A stretch of 64,000 nucleotides of DNA from positions 682,001 through 746,000 of the forward strand of contig CAWFIT010000001.1 in NCBI GenBank assembly GCA_963815965.1. The letters run 5' to 3'. Numbering within the stretch: position 1 is the first letter of the stretch; every line of letters starts with the position of its first letter. A program made the position numbers and the translations under genes. The DNA is from DASVFB01 sp963815965 (GTDB taxonomy: Bacteria > Actinomycetota > Thermoleophilia > Gaiellales > Gaiellaceae). Under the pieces are notes generated by a model, which was not told the origin of the DNA, did not search any database, and saw nothing but the letters and a program-made list of their open reading frames with translations. Shown here in pieces: positions 1-8,818 of this stretch.

Positions 1-444
1 GGCCATCTGAAGGTCTTCATGCGCGAGATCGCCGACGTGCACGCGACGCTCTTCGAGGAGCAGCCGGAGGCGTACGGCGCGGACGTCGCGCGCAAGATCC
101 GGGAGTGCCTGGCCCTGACCGACGCGGAGTTTCGCGAGGGGGAACGGGCACGAGCCAGCCTGCGCGACGAGGCGGCCGAGCGGCTCGACGGCTTCGACCT
201 GCTCCTGACGCCGACGCAGGGATTCGTGGCGCCGACCTACGAGGAGGCCGCGGACGACTCTCTGCGCCTGGGCATCACCCGCTTCACGAACCCCTTCAAC
301 GCCCTCGGTTGGCCGGCGCTGGCGCTTCCGTGCGGCCCTGCCGAGCACGGCTTGCCCGCGTCGATCCAGCTCGTCGGCCGCGCGGGCGCCGATTCGTTCG
401 TCCTCGCTGTAGGAGCGGCGCTGGAGGCTCGAGTAGCCGCCTAG
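1..444 (+). CDS. Amidase (amidase signature family), C-terminal part only
   Basis: The reading frame is open from the first base, so this is the C-terminal 147 residues of a gene that starts outside the window. The motif FDLLLTPT, followed by PFNALGWPALALPCG and LPASIQLVGR, is typical of the C-terminal third of amidase-signature hydrolases (GatA, AtzF and indoleacetamide hydrolase relatives), which cleave amide bonds with a Ser-cisSer-Lys triad. The catalytic Lys and Ser residues lie upstream and cannot be checked, so the substrate and any role as GatA cannot be assigned. It converges on opcA, with 8 bases between the two stop codons. Confidence 0.85.
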   Translation, partial: GHLKVFMREIADVHATLFEEQPEAYGADVARKIRECLALTDAEFREGERARASLRDEAAERLDGFDLLLTPTQGFVAPTYEEAADDSLRLGITRFTNPFNALGWPALALPCGPAEHGLPASIQLVGRAGADSFVLAVGAALEARVAA

Positions 445-452
445 AACTGCGC

Positions 453-1295
453 CTACTCCAAAGCGGCGATCACCGCTGCCTCGTACACCGGGTCTCGCGT
501 GAAGCGGTCGAGCTGGCTCGACAGCAGCTCTGAGGCGGGAGGACGCTCTCCCGGCGGCGCGTCGATCGCCTTGCCGTCGACGTACACGGACGTCAGCACG
601 TCCGCAGGTTCGTGCTCCAGGTCGACATCGTGACCGAGTCTCGAGCTCAGCCACCCCGCGAGCAGGACCGCCTGGGCGCGCGTCGCCGTGACCGAGATCT
701 CGTGTCCTTCGAAGGGCCAAGCGAGCGCAAGCTCGCGCCGCCAGCGCTCCGTTCGCTCCCACGCGATGTCCGAGACGGCGGTGCGGTCGAAGCGCTTGGC
801 GAGCTTCCCGTAGCCTTGTGACAACGTGTCACTTGGCCACTCGGTCGAGTCGACGATCAACCGGTCGACGACCTCGACGACCTCGTCGAACACCTCGTCG
901 AACTCGGGCAGCCCGCGCCAGCGGCAGAACACCGGAAGGTCGGCGACGAGGAGCGGCACGACGATGCTGGAGGGATGGCGCGACCGGTCGCCGCAGAGCC
1001 GTACGCGAATCACCTCGGCGCACGACGTCCGCGGGCCGGCGGCGAAGAATTGCACCGACGCGTCGAGGTCGAGTCCATCGTCGTCCTCGGGCCGCGGAAA
1101 GAGGAGGATCGTCCGCGACGGATGCTGCTCGGCGAGACCCGCGAGCGTTCGCTCGGCGGCCTCCTCCCACCCGGTAGGCACCCATGCGAGGTGCGTCATG
1201 ACGCTCGTCCGCTGGTTCGGCGCCTGTCCCTCGGCCGTCGACGCGTCCCTAAGCTCGGCAAGCTCCCGCTCGATCTCGAGAACGGTGGAGGCCAT
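453..1295 (-). CDS. opcA: Glucose-6-phosphate dehydrogenase assembly protein OpcA
   Basis: This 280-residue protein lies directly downstream of zwf, the usual place for OpcA in actinobacteria and cyanobacteria, where it supports assembly and activity of G6PDH. Recognisable features are the central stretch RHPSSIVVPLLVADLPVFCRWRG and the acidic segment that follows. The chosen ATG at 1295 shares one base with the zwf stop (TGATG), the coupling seen elsewhere in this operon. Another ATG at 1310 (MAKPLMAS) would overlap zwf by 16 bases. It is the last gene of the rpiB-tal-pgi-gnd-zwf-opcA run. Confidence 0.9.
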   Translation of the reverse strand: MASTVLEIERELAELRDASTAEGQAPNQRTSVMTHLAWVPTGWEEAAERTLAGLAEQHPSRTILLFPRPEDDDGLDLDASVQFFAAGPRTSCAEVIRVRLCGDRSRHPSSIVVPLLVADLPVFCRWRGLPEFDEVFDEVVEVVDRLIVDSTEWPSDTLSQGYGKLAKRFDRTAVSDIAWERTERWRRELALAWPFEGHEISVTATRAQAVLLAGWLSSRLGHDVDLEHEPADVLTSVYVDGKAIDAPPGERPPASELLSSQLDRFTRDPVYEAAVIAALE

Positions 1296-2803
1296 CAGTG
1301 GCTTCGCCATTCGCGGCCGTCGCGCTCGATCAGCTCGTTCGCGCTCGCCGGCCCCCACGTGCCTGCAGCGTAGTTCGGGAAGTTCGGCCGGTCGCGCCGC
1401 CACGCTGCGACGATCGCGTCGACGAGCGACCACTGCTCCTCGACCTCGTCGGTGCGCGTGAACAGCGTCTGGTCGCCGAGCATCGCGTCGAGGATCAGCC
1501 GCTCGTACGCCTCGGGCAAGCCGGTCCGGAACGCGCCGCCGTAGAGGAAGTCCATGTGCACGTTGCGGATCGTCATCCCCGCGCCGGGAACCTTCGCGCC
1601 GATCGCGAGCGACACGCCCTCGTCCGGCTGGACGTGGATGACGAGCACGTTCGGCCGGAGGCCCTCGGTCGCCGACTCCTCGAACGGCGGGTGCGGCGCG
1701 CGCTTGAAGTGGATCGCGATCGTCGTCTCTCGCCGGGCAAGCCGCTTCCCCATGCGCACGTAGAACGGCGTGTCTGCCCAGCGCCAGTTGTCGACGAAGA
1801 GCTTCGCGGCGACGTACGTGTCGGTCATCGAGTTGGGGTCGACGCCCTCCTCCTCCCGGTAGCCCGGAACTTCGTCGCCCTCGATGTAGCCGCGCCCGTA
1901 CTGCCCGCGCACGACCGACTTCGGGCCCGGCGTGTGCAGCGAACGCAGCGCCTTCACCTTCTCGTTCCGTACCTGCTCCGCCGTGAAGTCGATCGGAGGC
2001 TCCATCGCCGTCAGCGCGACCAGCTGCAGGAGATGGTTCTGGAAGATGTCGCGGATCGCTCCCGCCTGCTCGTAGTAGCCGGCGCGCCGCTCGATCCCCA
2101 TCGTCTCGGCAACGGTGATCTGCACGTGGTCGATGAACTGCCTGTTCCAGATCGGCTCGAAGATGCCGTTCGCGAACCGCAGCGCCAGCACGTTCTGGAC
2201 GGTCTCCTTGCCGAGGTAATGATCGATGCGAAAGATCTCGTCCTCGGTGAAGTACCGCTGCAGCAAGTTCGTCAGCTTGCGCGCCGAGTCGAGGTCGTGA
2301 CCGAACGGCTTCTCGATCACGAGTCGAGTCCACCCAGTCGCTTTGCGCCGCTTGCCGAGCTGGCGGACGAGCATCTCGATCGCGCTCGGCGGAACCGCGA
2401 AGTAGTAGAGACGGTTACCTTCCGTGCCGCGCTCCTCGTCGAGCTCGCTCATGGACGCGGCCACGGCGTCCAGAGCCGCCTCGTCGACGAAATCGGTCGA
2501 GAGGTAGCGCATCCCCTCGGCGAGCGGTTCCCACACATCGGGGCGGAACGGGTCGCGCGCAAACTCCTTGACAGCGGCCTCCATCGCTGTCCGGAACACG
2601 TCGTCGCTCATCTCGCTGCGCGCGACGCCAACGACCGAAAACTTCTGCGGCAGCAAGCGGCGGTAGGCGAGCGAGTAGATCGCGGGGATGAGCTTGCGCT
2701 GCGTCAGGTCGCCGGAGGCGCCGAAGATCACGAACGCGCACGGGTCCGGCGTTCGCCGCACCTGGAGGCCTTCGAGCAGCGGGTTTTCCTGCGTGACCGT
2801 CAT
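1295..2803 (-). CDS. zwf: Glucose-6-phosphate 1-dehydrogenase
   Basis: The enzyme oxidises glucose-6-phosphate to 6-phosphogluconolactone with reduction of NADP, the entry step of the oxidative pentose phosphate pathway. The 502 residues match the family length. The N-terminal dinucleotide-binding motif is FGASGDLTQRKLIPAIY (about residues 28-44). The family signature RIDHYLGKETVQN, with the substrate-binding His and Lys, lies near residue 195. The start at 2803 overlaps the gnd stop by four bases (ATGA), and the stop overlaps the opcA start, so translation of all three is probably coupled. Confidence 0.97.
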   Translation of the reverse strand: MTVTQENPLLEGLQVRRTPDPCAFVIFGASGDLTQRKLIPAIYSLAYRRLLPQKFSVVGVARSEMSDDVFRTAMEAAVKEFARDPFRPDVWEPLAEGMRYLSTDFVDEAALDAVAASMSELDEERGTEGNRLYYFAVPPSAIEMLVRQLGKRRKATGWTRLVIEKPFGHDLDSARKLTNLLQRYFTEDEIFRIDHYLGKETVQNVLALRFANGIFEPIWNRQFIDHVQITVAETMGIERRAGYYEQAGAIRDIFQNHLLQLVALTAMEPPIDFTAEQVRNEKVKALRSLHTPGPKSVVRGQYGRGYIEGDEVPGYREEEGVDPNSMTDTYVAAKLFVDNWRWADTPFYVRMGKRLARRETTIAIHFKRAPHPPFEESATEGLRPNVLVIHVQPDEGVSLAIGAKVPGAGMTIRNVHMDFLYGGAFRTGLPEAYERLILDAMLGDQTLFTRTDEVEEQWSLVDAIVAAWRRDRPNFPNYAAGTWGPASANELIERDGREWRSH

Positions 2804-3673
2804 TCGGCCTTCACGGCGTGTCCGCCGAACTCATTGCGCAGCGCCGCGGTGATCTTCGCGGCGAACGACTCCTCCTGGCGAGACGCGAAACGGGCATAGA
2901 GCGCCGCCGTGATCGCAGGCACCGGCACGTCCTCGGCGATCGCCTCCTCGATCGTCCAACGTCCCTCGCCCGAGTCGTCGACGTACCCCTTGATGTGCGG
3001 CAGGTCGTTGCCTTCCTTCTCGAGCGCGTCGTACAACAGCTCGAGCAGCCACGAGCGGACGACCGACCCATAGCGCCAGATGCCGGCGATCTCCTTCAGG
3101 TCGAGGTCGAACTCCGACTTCGCCATCACCTCGAAGCCCTCAGCGTATGCCTGCATCAGTCCGTACTCGATGCCGTTGTGGACCATCTTCACGAAGTGCC
3201 CGGCGCCGCTCGGGCCGACGTGCGCGTAGCCGTCCTCGGGTGCGAGAGCCGTGAACACCGGCTCGAGCCGCTGCACCGGCTCGTCGTCGCCGCCGACCAT
3301 CAGGCAGTAGCCGTTGCGCAGGCCCCAGATGCCGCCCGACACGCCGGCGTCCACGAAATGGATGCCTCTTTGCCTGCGCGTCGTTGTGTCGGCGCTGCGA
3401 ATCGTGGAAGTTCGAGTTGCCACCGTCGACGATCGTGTCGCCGGCATCGGCGAGCTCCAGCAGCCGCTGGAACGTCTCCTCGGTCGGCGCGCCTGCCGGA
3501 ATCATCAGCCAGAACGCCCGCGGCGGCTCGAGCTGGTTACGGAGATCCTCGAGCGACGTCGCCGTTCGCGTCTCGCTGGAACGGTCGTACGTCTTGATGT
3601 CGTGGCCGTGCTGCTGCAGGCGGATCGTCATGTTGCCGCCCATACGTCCGAGACCGATCATTCCGAGCTGCAT
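2800..3673 (-). pseudogene. gnd: 6-phosphogluconate dehydrogenase (short form), interrupted by one +1 frameshift
   Basis: The enzyme oxidatively decarboxylates 6-phosphogluconate to ribulose-5-phosphate. The N-terminal part (MQLGMIGLGRMGGNM, Rossmann motif GLGRMG; IVDGGNSNFHDS) is in one frame. The rest (GIHFVDAGVSGGIWGL, the 6PGDH signature with GVSGG, then GAGHFVKMVHNGIEYG) is in the next frame. One extra base near 3367 (reading AAG-A-GGC on the coding strand) explains the break. Removing it gives 290 residues, the normal length of the short, GntZ/YqeC-like form. The ATG at 3673 shares a base with the pgi stop (TGATG). The gene is probably functional in the organism and the break technical. 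Confidence 0.88.
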
Positions 3674-4983
3674 CAGACAATCATCCTCGCGACGCGGCGG
3701 CCGCGCGCCTTCAGCGATTCGTAGTCGCCGGCAGCCTGCGCTCGTATCAGCCGGGCGAAGCCGAACGGCTGCCCGGGAATCGGCAGCTCGTCGCCCTGGT
3801 CGTCCACGACCTGAAGGAAGAGCCCGGTGTTCGGGCCGCCTTTGTGGAACTGCCCGGTCGAGTGGAGGTACCGCGGGCCGAAGCCGTGCGTCACGACGTG
3901 TCCGCTCTCCCGCGCACGATCGACGAGCTGCTGCATCTCGTTGACACGCGCCGGATCGACGAAGGCCTGGATGCACACGTAGTTTCCCTCCTGCGCCTGC
4001 GCGAGCAGCTCCTCGAGCGATCCCTCCGGCTCGAGCTCGACGTCGCCGCCCTCGAGCACCTCGTTCGTCTTGTCTTTCGCCGCCTGCACGTCGGGCTGAT
4101 CGAACGGATTGATGCCGATGATCGAGCCCGCCACCGCGACGGCGAACTCCCAGCGGAAGAACTCCTGCCCAAGCTCATACGGGTCGGGGAGCCGGACTTC
4201 CTCGTGCATCTCGGCATTCGGGTCGTCAGGCGCGGGCAGGATCCCTTTCCCCTGCTTGCCGGTCGATTCGGCGATGAGCTGCTCCATCCAGAGGCCGAAC
4301 GCGTCGGCGTCGTTCAAGCCGACGCTCGAGACAGAGGCGAGCCGGCGCCCGAGATCCAGCCCTGGGTTGCCGTCCGCGTAGTGACACGCCTCCTGCATCT
4401 CCACCGCGCGCTCGAGCAGCCGCGTCGCGTCGATGCCCATCAGCACAGCGGGCACGATCCCGAACGGCGACAGCGCGGAGTAGCGCCCGCCGATCGTCGG
4501 CTCGCCGTGGAAAACACGCAGGAAGCCGTTCTCGCGCGCGAACCGCTCGAGGTCGGACCCTGGGTCGGTGATCGCGGCGAACTGTCCGCCACGCTCGAGG
4601 AAGTACGCCGTGTGCGAGCGCGTCTCGAGCGTCGTGCCGGACTTCGACGCAGAGAGAAAGAGCGTGCGCTCGGGATCGATCCTCGACTCGAGCGCGCGGA
4701 TCGCGTTCGGGTGCGTCGTGTCGAGGACGTGGAACCTGTCCGCGCCGAACGTGCGCCGCATCACCTCGGGCGCAAGCGATGAACCGCCCATGCCGAGCAC
4801 GACCACGTCGTCGATCGCGCCCGCCGAGACGACCTCGTTGGCGAACTCCAGAACCTCGTCCAGCTGCTCGAGCATGCGCTGCGGCTCGTCGAGCCAGCCA
4901 AGCCACTGCGCCTCGTCGGCGCCCGTCCACACGGTTGGATCGCGCGCCCAGATCCGCTCGACGAACTCAGTCGTGACGGTCAC
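3673..4983 (-). CDS. pgi: Glucose-6-phosphate isomerase
   Basis: The enzyme interconverts glucose-6-phosphate and fructose-6-phosphate, linking the pentose phosphate genes around it to glycolysis. At 436 residues it is shorter than the classical 550-residue enzyme. It resembles the compact type and the isomerase half of the Tal-Pgi fusion proteins known from other bacteria. Visible features are VVLGMGGSSLAPEV, SASKSGTTLET (sugar-phosphate-binding SIS motif, about residues 110-120) and GFGPRYLHSTGQFHKGGPN near the C-terminus. The GTG start overlaps the tal stop by four bases (GTGA). Confidence 0.93.
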   Translation of the reverse strand: MTVTTEFVERIWARDPTVWTGADEAQWLGWLDEPQRMLEQLDEVLEFANEVVSAGAIDDVVVLGMGGSSLAPEVMRRTFGADRFHVLDTTHPNAIRALESRIDPERTLFLSASKSGTTLETRSHTAYFLERGGQFAAITDPGSDLERFARENGFLRVFHGEPTIGGRYSALSPFGIVPAVLMGIDATRLLERAVEMQEACHYADGNPGLDLGRRLASVSSVGLNDADAFGLWMEQLIAESTGKQGKGILPAPDDPNAEMHEEVRLPDPYELGQEFFRWEFAVAVAGSIIGINPFDQPDVQAAKDKTNEVLEGGDVELEPEGSLEELLAQAQEGNYVCIQAFVDPARVNEMQQLVDRARESGHVVTHGFGPRYLHSTGQFHKGGPNTGLFLQVVDDQGDELPIPGQPFGFARLIRAQAAGDYESLKARGRRVARMIV

Positions 4984-6084
4984 ACTGCGGCCAGCGCGTC
5001 GCGCTTCTCGGCAATCCCCTGCTTCAGCTCGACGAACGAGTCGATGAATTTCTGCACGCCCTCACGTTCGAGCGTGTCCGTCACGTCGTCGTAGTCGACG
5101 CCCGCCTCGCGAATGTCGTCCAACAGCCGCGTCGCCTTGTCGATGTCGCGCTCGACCATGTCCTCGACCTTGCCGTGATCCTGGAACGCTTCAATCGTCT
5201 CCTCGGGCATCGTGTTCACGGTCTGGGGGCCGATCAGCTCCTCGACGTACATCACGTCGCGGTAGGCGGGATTCTTGGTGGAGGTCGACGCCCAGAGACA
5301 GCGCTGCGGGTTCGCGCCTTTCGCAGCGAGGCGGTCCCAGCGGTCGCCGGAGAAGACGCGCTTGTAGTTCTGGTACGCGAGCTTTGCATTCGCGATCGCG
5401 AGCTTGCCTTGAAGGTCGGCACGGCCCACTTGCTCGAGACGCTTGTCCGCCTCGGTGTCGACGCGCGAGACGAAGAACGACGCGACGGACCGCACCGTAA
5501 TCAGATCGCCGCCGTCCCCCGCAAACCGCTCGAGCCCGCGGACATACGCCTCCATCACTTCCTCATGCCGCTGCAAGCGAGAAGATCAGCGTGACGTTGA
5601 TGTTGCGTCCGGCCGCGACCGAATCCTCGATTGCGCCCACTCCCGGCGCCGTCGCGGGGATCTTCACGTACAGGTTCGGCTCGTCGATCCACTCGTGCAG
5701 CCGCTTCGCCTCCTCGAGGGTCCGCTCGCGGTCGTACGCGATCTCGGGGTCGACCTCCCACGAGACGTAGCCGTCCTCACCGCGCGTCGCGTCGTAGACC
5801 GGGCGCAGCAGCTCGAGCCCGCCCTTCACGTCGTCGGCCGACAGCGCGAGGAAAATCTCCTTCAGATCCTCCTCTGTGTCGAGCAGTTGCTTGAGCTGCT
5901 CGTCGTACGCGTCGCCGGACGCGAGCGCTTTCTGGAAGATCGACGGATTGGACGTCACGCCGACCACCGCGTCTTCGTCCATCATGTTGGCGAGCTTGCC
6001 GTTCTCGAGGATCTCGCGCGATAGGTAGTCGAGCCACACGCTCTGACCGTGCTCGCTCAGCTCTTGCAATCTCGTCTTAGACAT
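4980..6084 (-). pseudogene. tal: Transaldolase, interrupted by one +1 frameshift
   Basis: Transaldolase moves a dihydroxyacetone unit between sugar phosphates in the non-oxidative pentose phosphate branch. The N-terminal half has VVGVTSNPSIFQKAL and LYVKIPAT, which contains the Schiff-base Lys. The C-terminal half continues in another frame from QRHEEVMEAYVRGLERF onward, with ANPQRCLWASTSTKNPAY. One extra base near 5575 (CTT-G-CAG on the coding strand) causes the break. Without it the product is 367 residues, the usual actinobacterial length. The ATG at 6084 lies inside the end of rpiB (8-base overlap) and is preceded by GGAGAG. Confidence 0.9.
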
Positions 6085-6529
6085 GTGCTCTCTCCATTTC
6101 TTCAACCTTTGCCAATCGTCTGACGTAGCGCTCTTCCGCTACGAACTTCGCGTCCAGGAACGCGCGCACGAGCTCGGCGGCGAGCTCAGCGCCGACTACC
6201 TCTGAGCCAAGGCAGAGCACGTTCATATCGTCGTGCTCGACGCCCTGGTGAGCGGAGTACGTGTCATGGCAAATCGCCGCGCGGATCCCCGCGAGCTTGC
6301 AGGCCGCAACCGACGCGCCGACGCCCGAGCCGCAGACGAGCACGCCGCGCTCGGCGTCGCCGGAGCGGATCGCGTCGCCCACCTCCTGCGCCTTGTCGGG
6401 GTAGTCGATCCGCACGCTGTCGTCGTCGGTGCCGAGGTCGTGGACTTCATGGCTCAGAGCCACGATCTCCCCGATCACGGCCTCCCGTAACTTCACTCCA
6501 CGGTGATCGAAAGCGACAGCGACGCGCAT
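6077..6529 (-). CDS. rpiB: Ribose-5-phosphate isomerase B
   Basis: This 150-residue enzyme interconverts ribose-5-phosphate and ribulose-5-phosphate. RpiB/LacAB signatures are AFDHRGVKLRE at the N-terminus, VLVCGSGVGASVAACK with the catalytic Cys, RAAICHDTYSAHQGVEHDDMNVLCLG, and VVGAELAAELVRAFL. The start MRVAVAFDHRG was chosen because the family begins there and a -10-like TAACGT lies 7 bases upstream. That arrangement suggests a leaderless transcript. It is the first gene of the minus-strand pentose phosphate operon. Confidence 0.93.
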   Translation of the reverse strand: MRVAVAFDHRGVKLREAVIGEIVALSHEVHDLGTDDDSVRIDYPDKAQEVGDAIRSGDAERGVLVCGSGVGASVAACKLAGIRAAICHDTYSAHQGVEHDDMNVLCLGSEVVGAELAAELVRAFLDAKFVAEERYVRRLAKVEEMERAHV

Positions 6530-6570
6530 ACGTCCTACGTTACCCCTCTGCGGGTTCGTAGACTCACGCC
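6530..6570. promoter_or_regulatory. Divergent promoter region between rpiB and tkt
   Basis: Only 41 bases separate two divergent starts. On the plus strand TAGACT (6559-6564) lies 6 bases before the tkt ATG. On the minus strand TAACGT (complement of 6537-6542) lies 7 bases before the rpiB ATG. Both fit a TAnnnT -10 box placed so that transcription begins at or next to the start codon, as in leaderless actinobacterial genes. No good -35 boxes and no Shine-Dalgarno are visible. The positions are seen in the sequence. Promoter activity and co-regulation of the two arms are inference. Confidence 0.5.
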
Positions 6571-8412
6571 ATGACCGACCCACAGCTCTGGCGCGAGCTT
6601 GGGCAGCAGCTGCGCGTCGACTCGATCCGTGCGGCGGCGGTTCCCAAGTCCGGCCATCCGACGTCCTCGATGTCGGCCGCCGACTTGATGGCCGTCCTGC
6701 TCGCCAAGCACCTCCGCTTCGACTTCGACAATCCGGACGACCCGCGCAACGACCACCTGATCTTCTCGAAGGGCCACGCGTCCCCGCTGCTCTACTCGGT
6801 GTTCAAGGCGGCCGGCGCGATAACGGACGAAGAGCTGCTCACGTTCCGCAAGTTCGGGTCGCGGCTCGAAGGACACCCAACGCCCAAGATCCCCTGGGTG
6901 GATGTCGCGACGGGGTCGCTCGGCCAGGGCTTGCCGATCTCGGTCGGCGTGGCGCTCGCCGGCAAGAAGCTCGACCGACTGCCGTATCGCGTCTGGTGTC
7001 TATGCGGCGACAGCGAGCTCGCGGAGGGCTCGATGTGGGAGGCGTTCGAGCACGCCGCGTTCGCCGGTCTCGACAACCTGACGGCGATTCTCGACATCAA
7101 TCGCCTCGGCCAGCGAGGCGAGACGATGCACGGCTGGGATCTCGACTCGTACAGGCGCCGCGTCGAGGCGTTCGGCTGGGCGGCGATCGAAGTCGACGGC
7201 CACGACGTCGAAGCGATCGACCGCGCGTACGAGGAGGCACGCTCGACGACTGGAAGGCCGACGGCGATCATCGCGCGCACGATCAAGGGCAAGGGCGTGA
7301 AGGCCGTCGAGAACGCGGAGGGCTGGCACGGTAAGGCACTCGACGATCCCGAGAGCGCCATCGCGGAGCTCGGCGGCATCCGCAACATCGTCGTCCAGGT
7401 GCACAAGCCCGAGATCGACGCGCAGCCGCACATGTTCGAAACGGGCACGCTCGAGTTGCCACGGTACGAGCTCGGTACCGAAGTCGCGACGCGCAAGGCG
7501 TACGGCGACGCGCTGCTCGCGCTCGGTAGGGGACGCGGCGACGTCGTTGCGCTCGACGGCGAGGTCTCGAACTCGACGTACGCGGAGGAGTTCGCGAAGG
7601 CGATCCCCGACCGGTACTTCGAGATGTACATCGCCGAGCAGCAATTGGTCGCCGCGGCGGTCGGGCTGCAGGTGCGCAAGTGGGTTCCCTTCGCGTCGAC
7701 GTTCGCAGCGTTCTTCTCGCGGGCGTACGACTTCGTCCGCATGGCCGCGATCTCGCAGGCGAACATCCGTCTCGCCGGCTCGCACGCCGGCGTGTCGATC
7801 GGCGAGGACGGCCCGTCGCAGATGGCGCTCGAGGATCTCGCCGCGTTCCGCGCGGTGCACGGCTCGACCGTCCTGTACCCGAGCGACGCGAACCAGACGG
7901 CCAAGCTTGTCGCGGCGATGGCCGACCTCGACGGGATCTCGTTCATTCGCACGACGCGCGGCGCGACGCCGGTCATCTACAGCCCTGACGAAGACTTTCC
8001 CGTCGGTGGTGCGAGGGTTGTGCGCGAGGGCGACGACGTGACGCTGATCGGCGCCGGCATCACCCTGCACGAGGCGCTGGAGGCCGCCGATGCGCTCGCC
8101 GAGGAGGGCGTCTCGGCGCAGGTGCTCGACCTCTATTCGCTCAAGCCGGTCGACGCGGACGTGCTGCGTGACGCCGTTGAGGCCACCGGCCGGCGCGTCG
8201 TCGTGGCCGAGGACCACTGGCCCGAGGGCGGGCTCGGCGAGACCGTGCTCTCGGCGCTCGCCGGCGAGGAACTCGCCTTCGAGCATCTCGCGGTGCGAGA
8301 GATGCCGGTGTCGGGCAAGCCCGACGAGCTGCTCGCTGCCGCCGGCATCGACGCAGACGCGATCGCCGCTGCAGCACGAAAGCTCGTCTCCGCGCAGACC
8401 GTCGCGCGCTGA
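6571..8412 (+). CDS. tkt: Transketolase
   Basis: Thiamine-diphosphate-dependent transfer of two-carbon ketol units in the non-oxidative pentose phosphate pathway. The 613-residue protein is in the compact size class (human-like) rather than the 660-residue E. coli class. Motifs are KSGHPTSSMSAADLM, FSKGHASPLLYS, the ThDP/metal motif beginning CLCGDSELAEGSMWEA (about residues 144-160), and the catalytic-glutamate segment MYIAEQQLVAAAVGLQ in the pyrimidine-binding domain. The C-terminal domain contains AEDHWPEGGLGETVLSAL. It is divergent from rpiB and completes the pathway set with tal. Confidence 0.95.
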   Translation: MTDPQLWRELGQQLRVDSIRAAAVPKSGHPTSSMSAADLMAVLLAKHLRFDFDNPDDPRNDHLIFSKGHASPLLYSVFKAAGAITDEELLTFRKFGSRLEGHPTPKIPWVDVATGSLGQGLPISVGVALAGKKLDRLPYRVWCLCGDSELAEGSMWEAFEHAAFAGLDNLTAILDINRLGQRGETMHGWDLDSYRRRVEAFGWAAIEVDGHDVEAIDRAYEEARSTTGRPTAIIARTIKGKGVKAVENAEGWHGKALDDPESAIAELGGIRNIVVQVHKPEIDAQPHMFETGTLELPRYELGTEVATRKAYGDALLALGRGRGDVVALDGEVSNSTYAEEFAKAIPDRYFEMYIAEQQLVAAAVGLQVRKWVPFASTFAAFFSRAYDFVRMAAISQANIRLAGSHAGVSIGEDGPSQMALEDLAAFRAVHGSTVLYPSDANQTAKLVAAMADLDGISFIRTTRGATPVIYSPDEDFPVGGARVVREGDDVTLIGAGITLHEALEAADALAEEGVSAQVLDLYSLKPVDADVLRDAVEATGRRVVVAEDHWPEGGLGETVLSALAGEELAFEHLAVREMPVSGKPDELLAAAGIDADAIAAAARKLVSAQTVAR

Positions 8413-8416
8413 TCAC

Positions 8417-8818
8417 ATGATGATGCGGCGGGTTGCGCTGCTCGCCGTCTCGGCGAACCTTCTCGCCGCCTGCGGCGGCGACACCGACGACCTCCAGGTC
8501 GCGGTCGACCGGCTCAACGGCGGGCCCGCGTCCAGCCGCCTGCGCGCGTCGCTGGAGGCGGGCGGAGGCCTCTCGTTCTGCAGGGTCACACCGGAACCGG
8601 ATCGCCCGAACCGGCTTCTGCTCACGGTCGTCATGAAGAACGACAGCTGGTACCAGGCGACGCTCGACCCCGAGGTGGACGAGAAGCTACGAGGCGAGAA
8701 CGTCACGACCGGCAAGAACTACGCGCAGGTCTTCGGGCCCGACCGCGTAGCCGAGCTCCGACGGACCGGCAGGGCGTGCACCGTCTCTGTCACCGACGGT
8801 GCCGTGTCCCTGAACTAG
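8417..8818 (+). CDS. Small putative lipoprotein of unknown function
   Basis: A 133-residue protein with a short charged N-terminus, a hydrophobic stretch and a lipobox-like LLAACGG around residues 15-21, so it is probably exported and lipid-anchored. The mature part has two further Cys (SFCRV and GRACTV) that could form a disulfide. I do not recognise the family. Three consecutive ATG codons (MMM) occur at the start, and the most upstream is used. It begins 4 bases after tkt ends and so may be co-transcribed. Its stop overlaps the ggt stop on the other strand within a CTAG. Confidence 0.65.
   Translation: MMMRRVALLAVSANLLAACGGDTDDLQVAVDRLNGGPASSRLRASLEAGGGLSFCRVTPEPDRPNRLLLTVVMKNDSWYQATLDPEVDEKLRGENVTTGKNYAQVFGPDRVAELRRTGRACTVSVTDGAVSLN

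Noticed and set aside
1298..2899. A 533-codon plus-strand frame antisense to zwf
   Set aside because: It has the same composition artefact. The opposite strand encodes an unambiguous G6PDH with matching operon structure.
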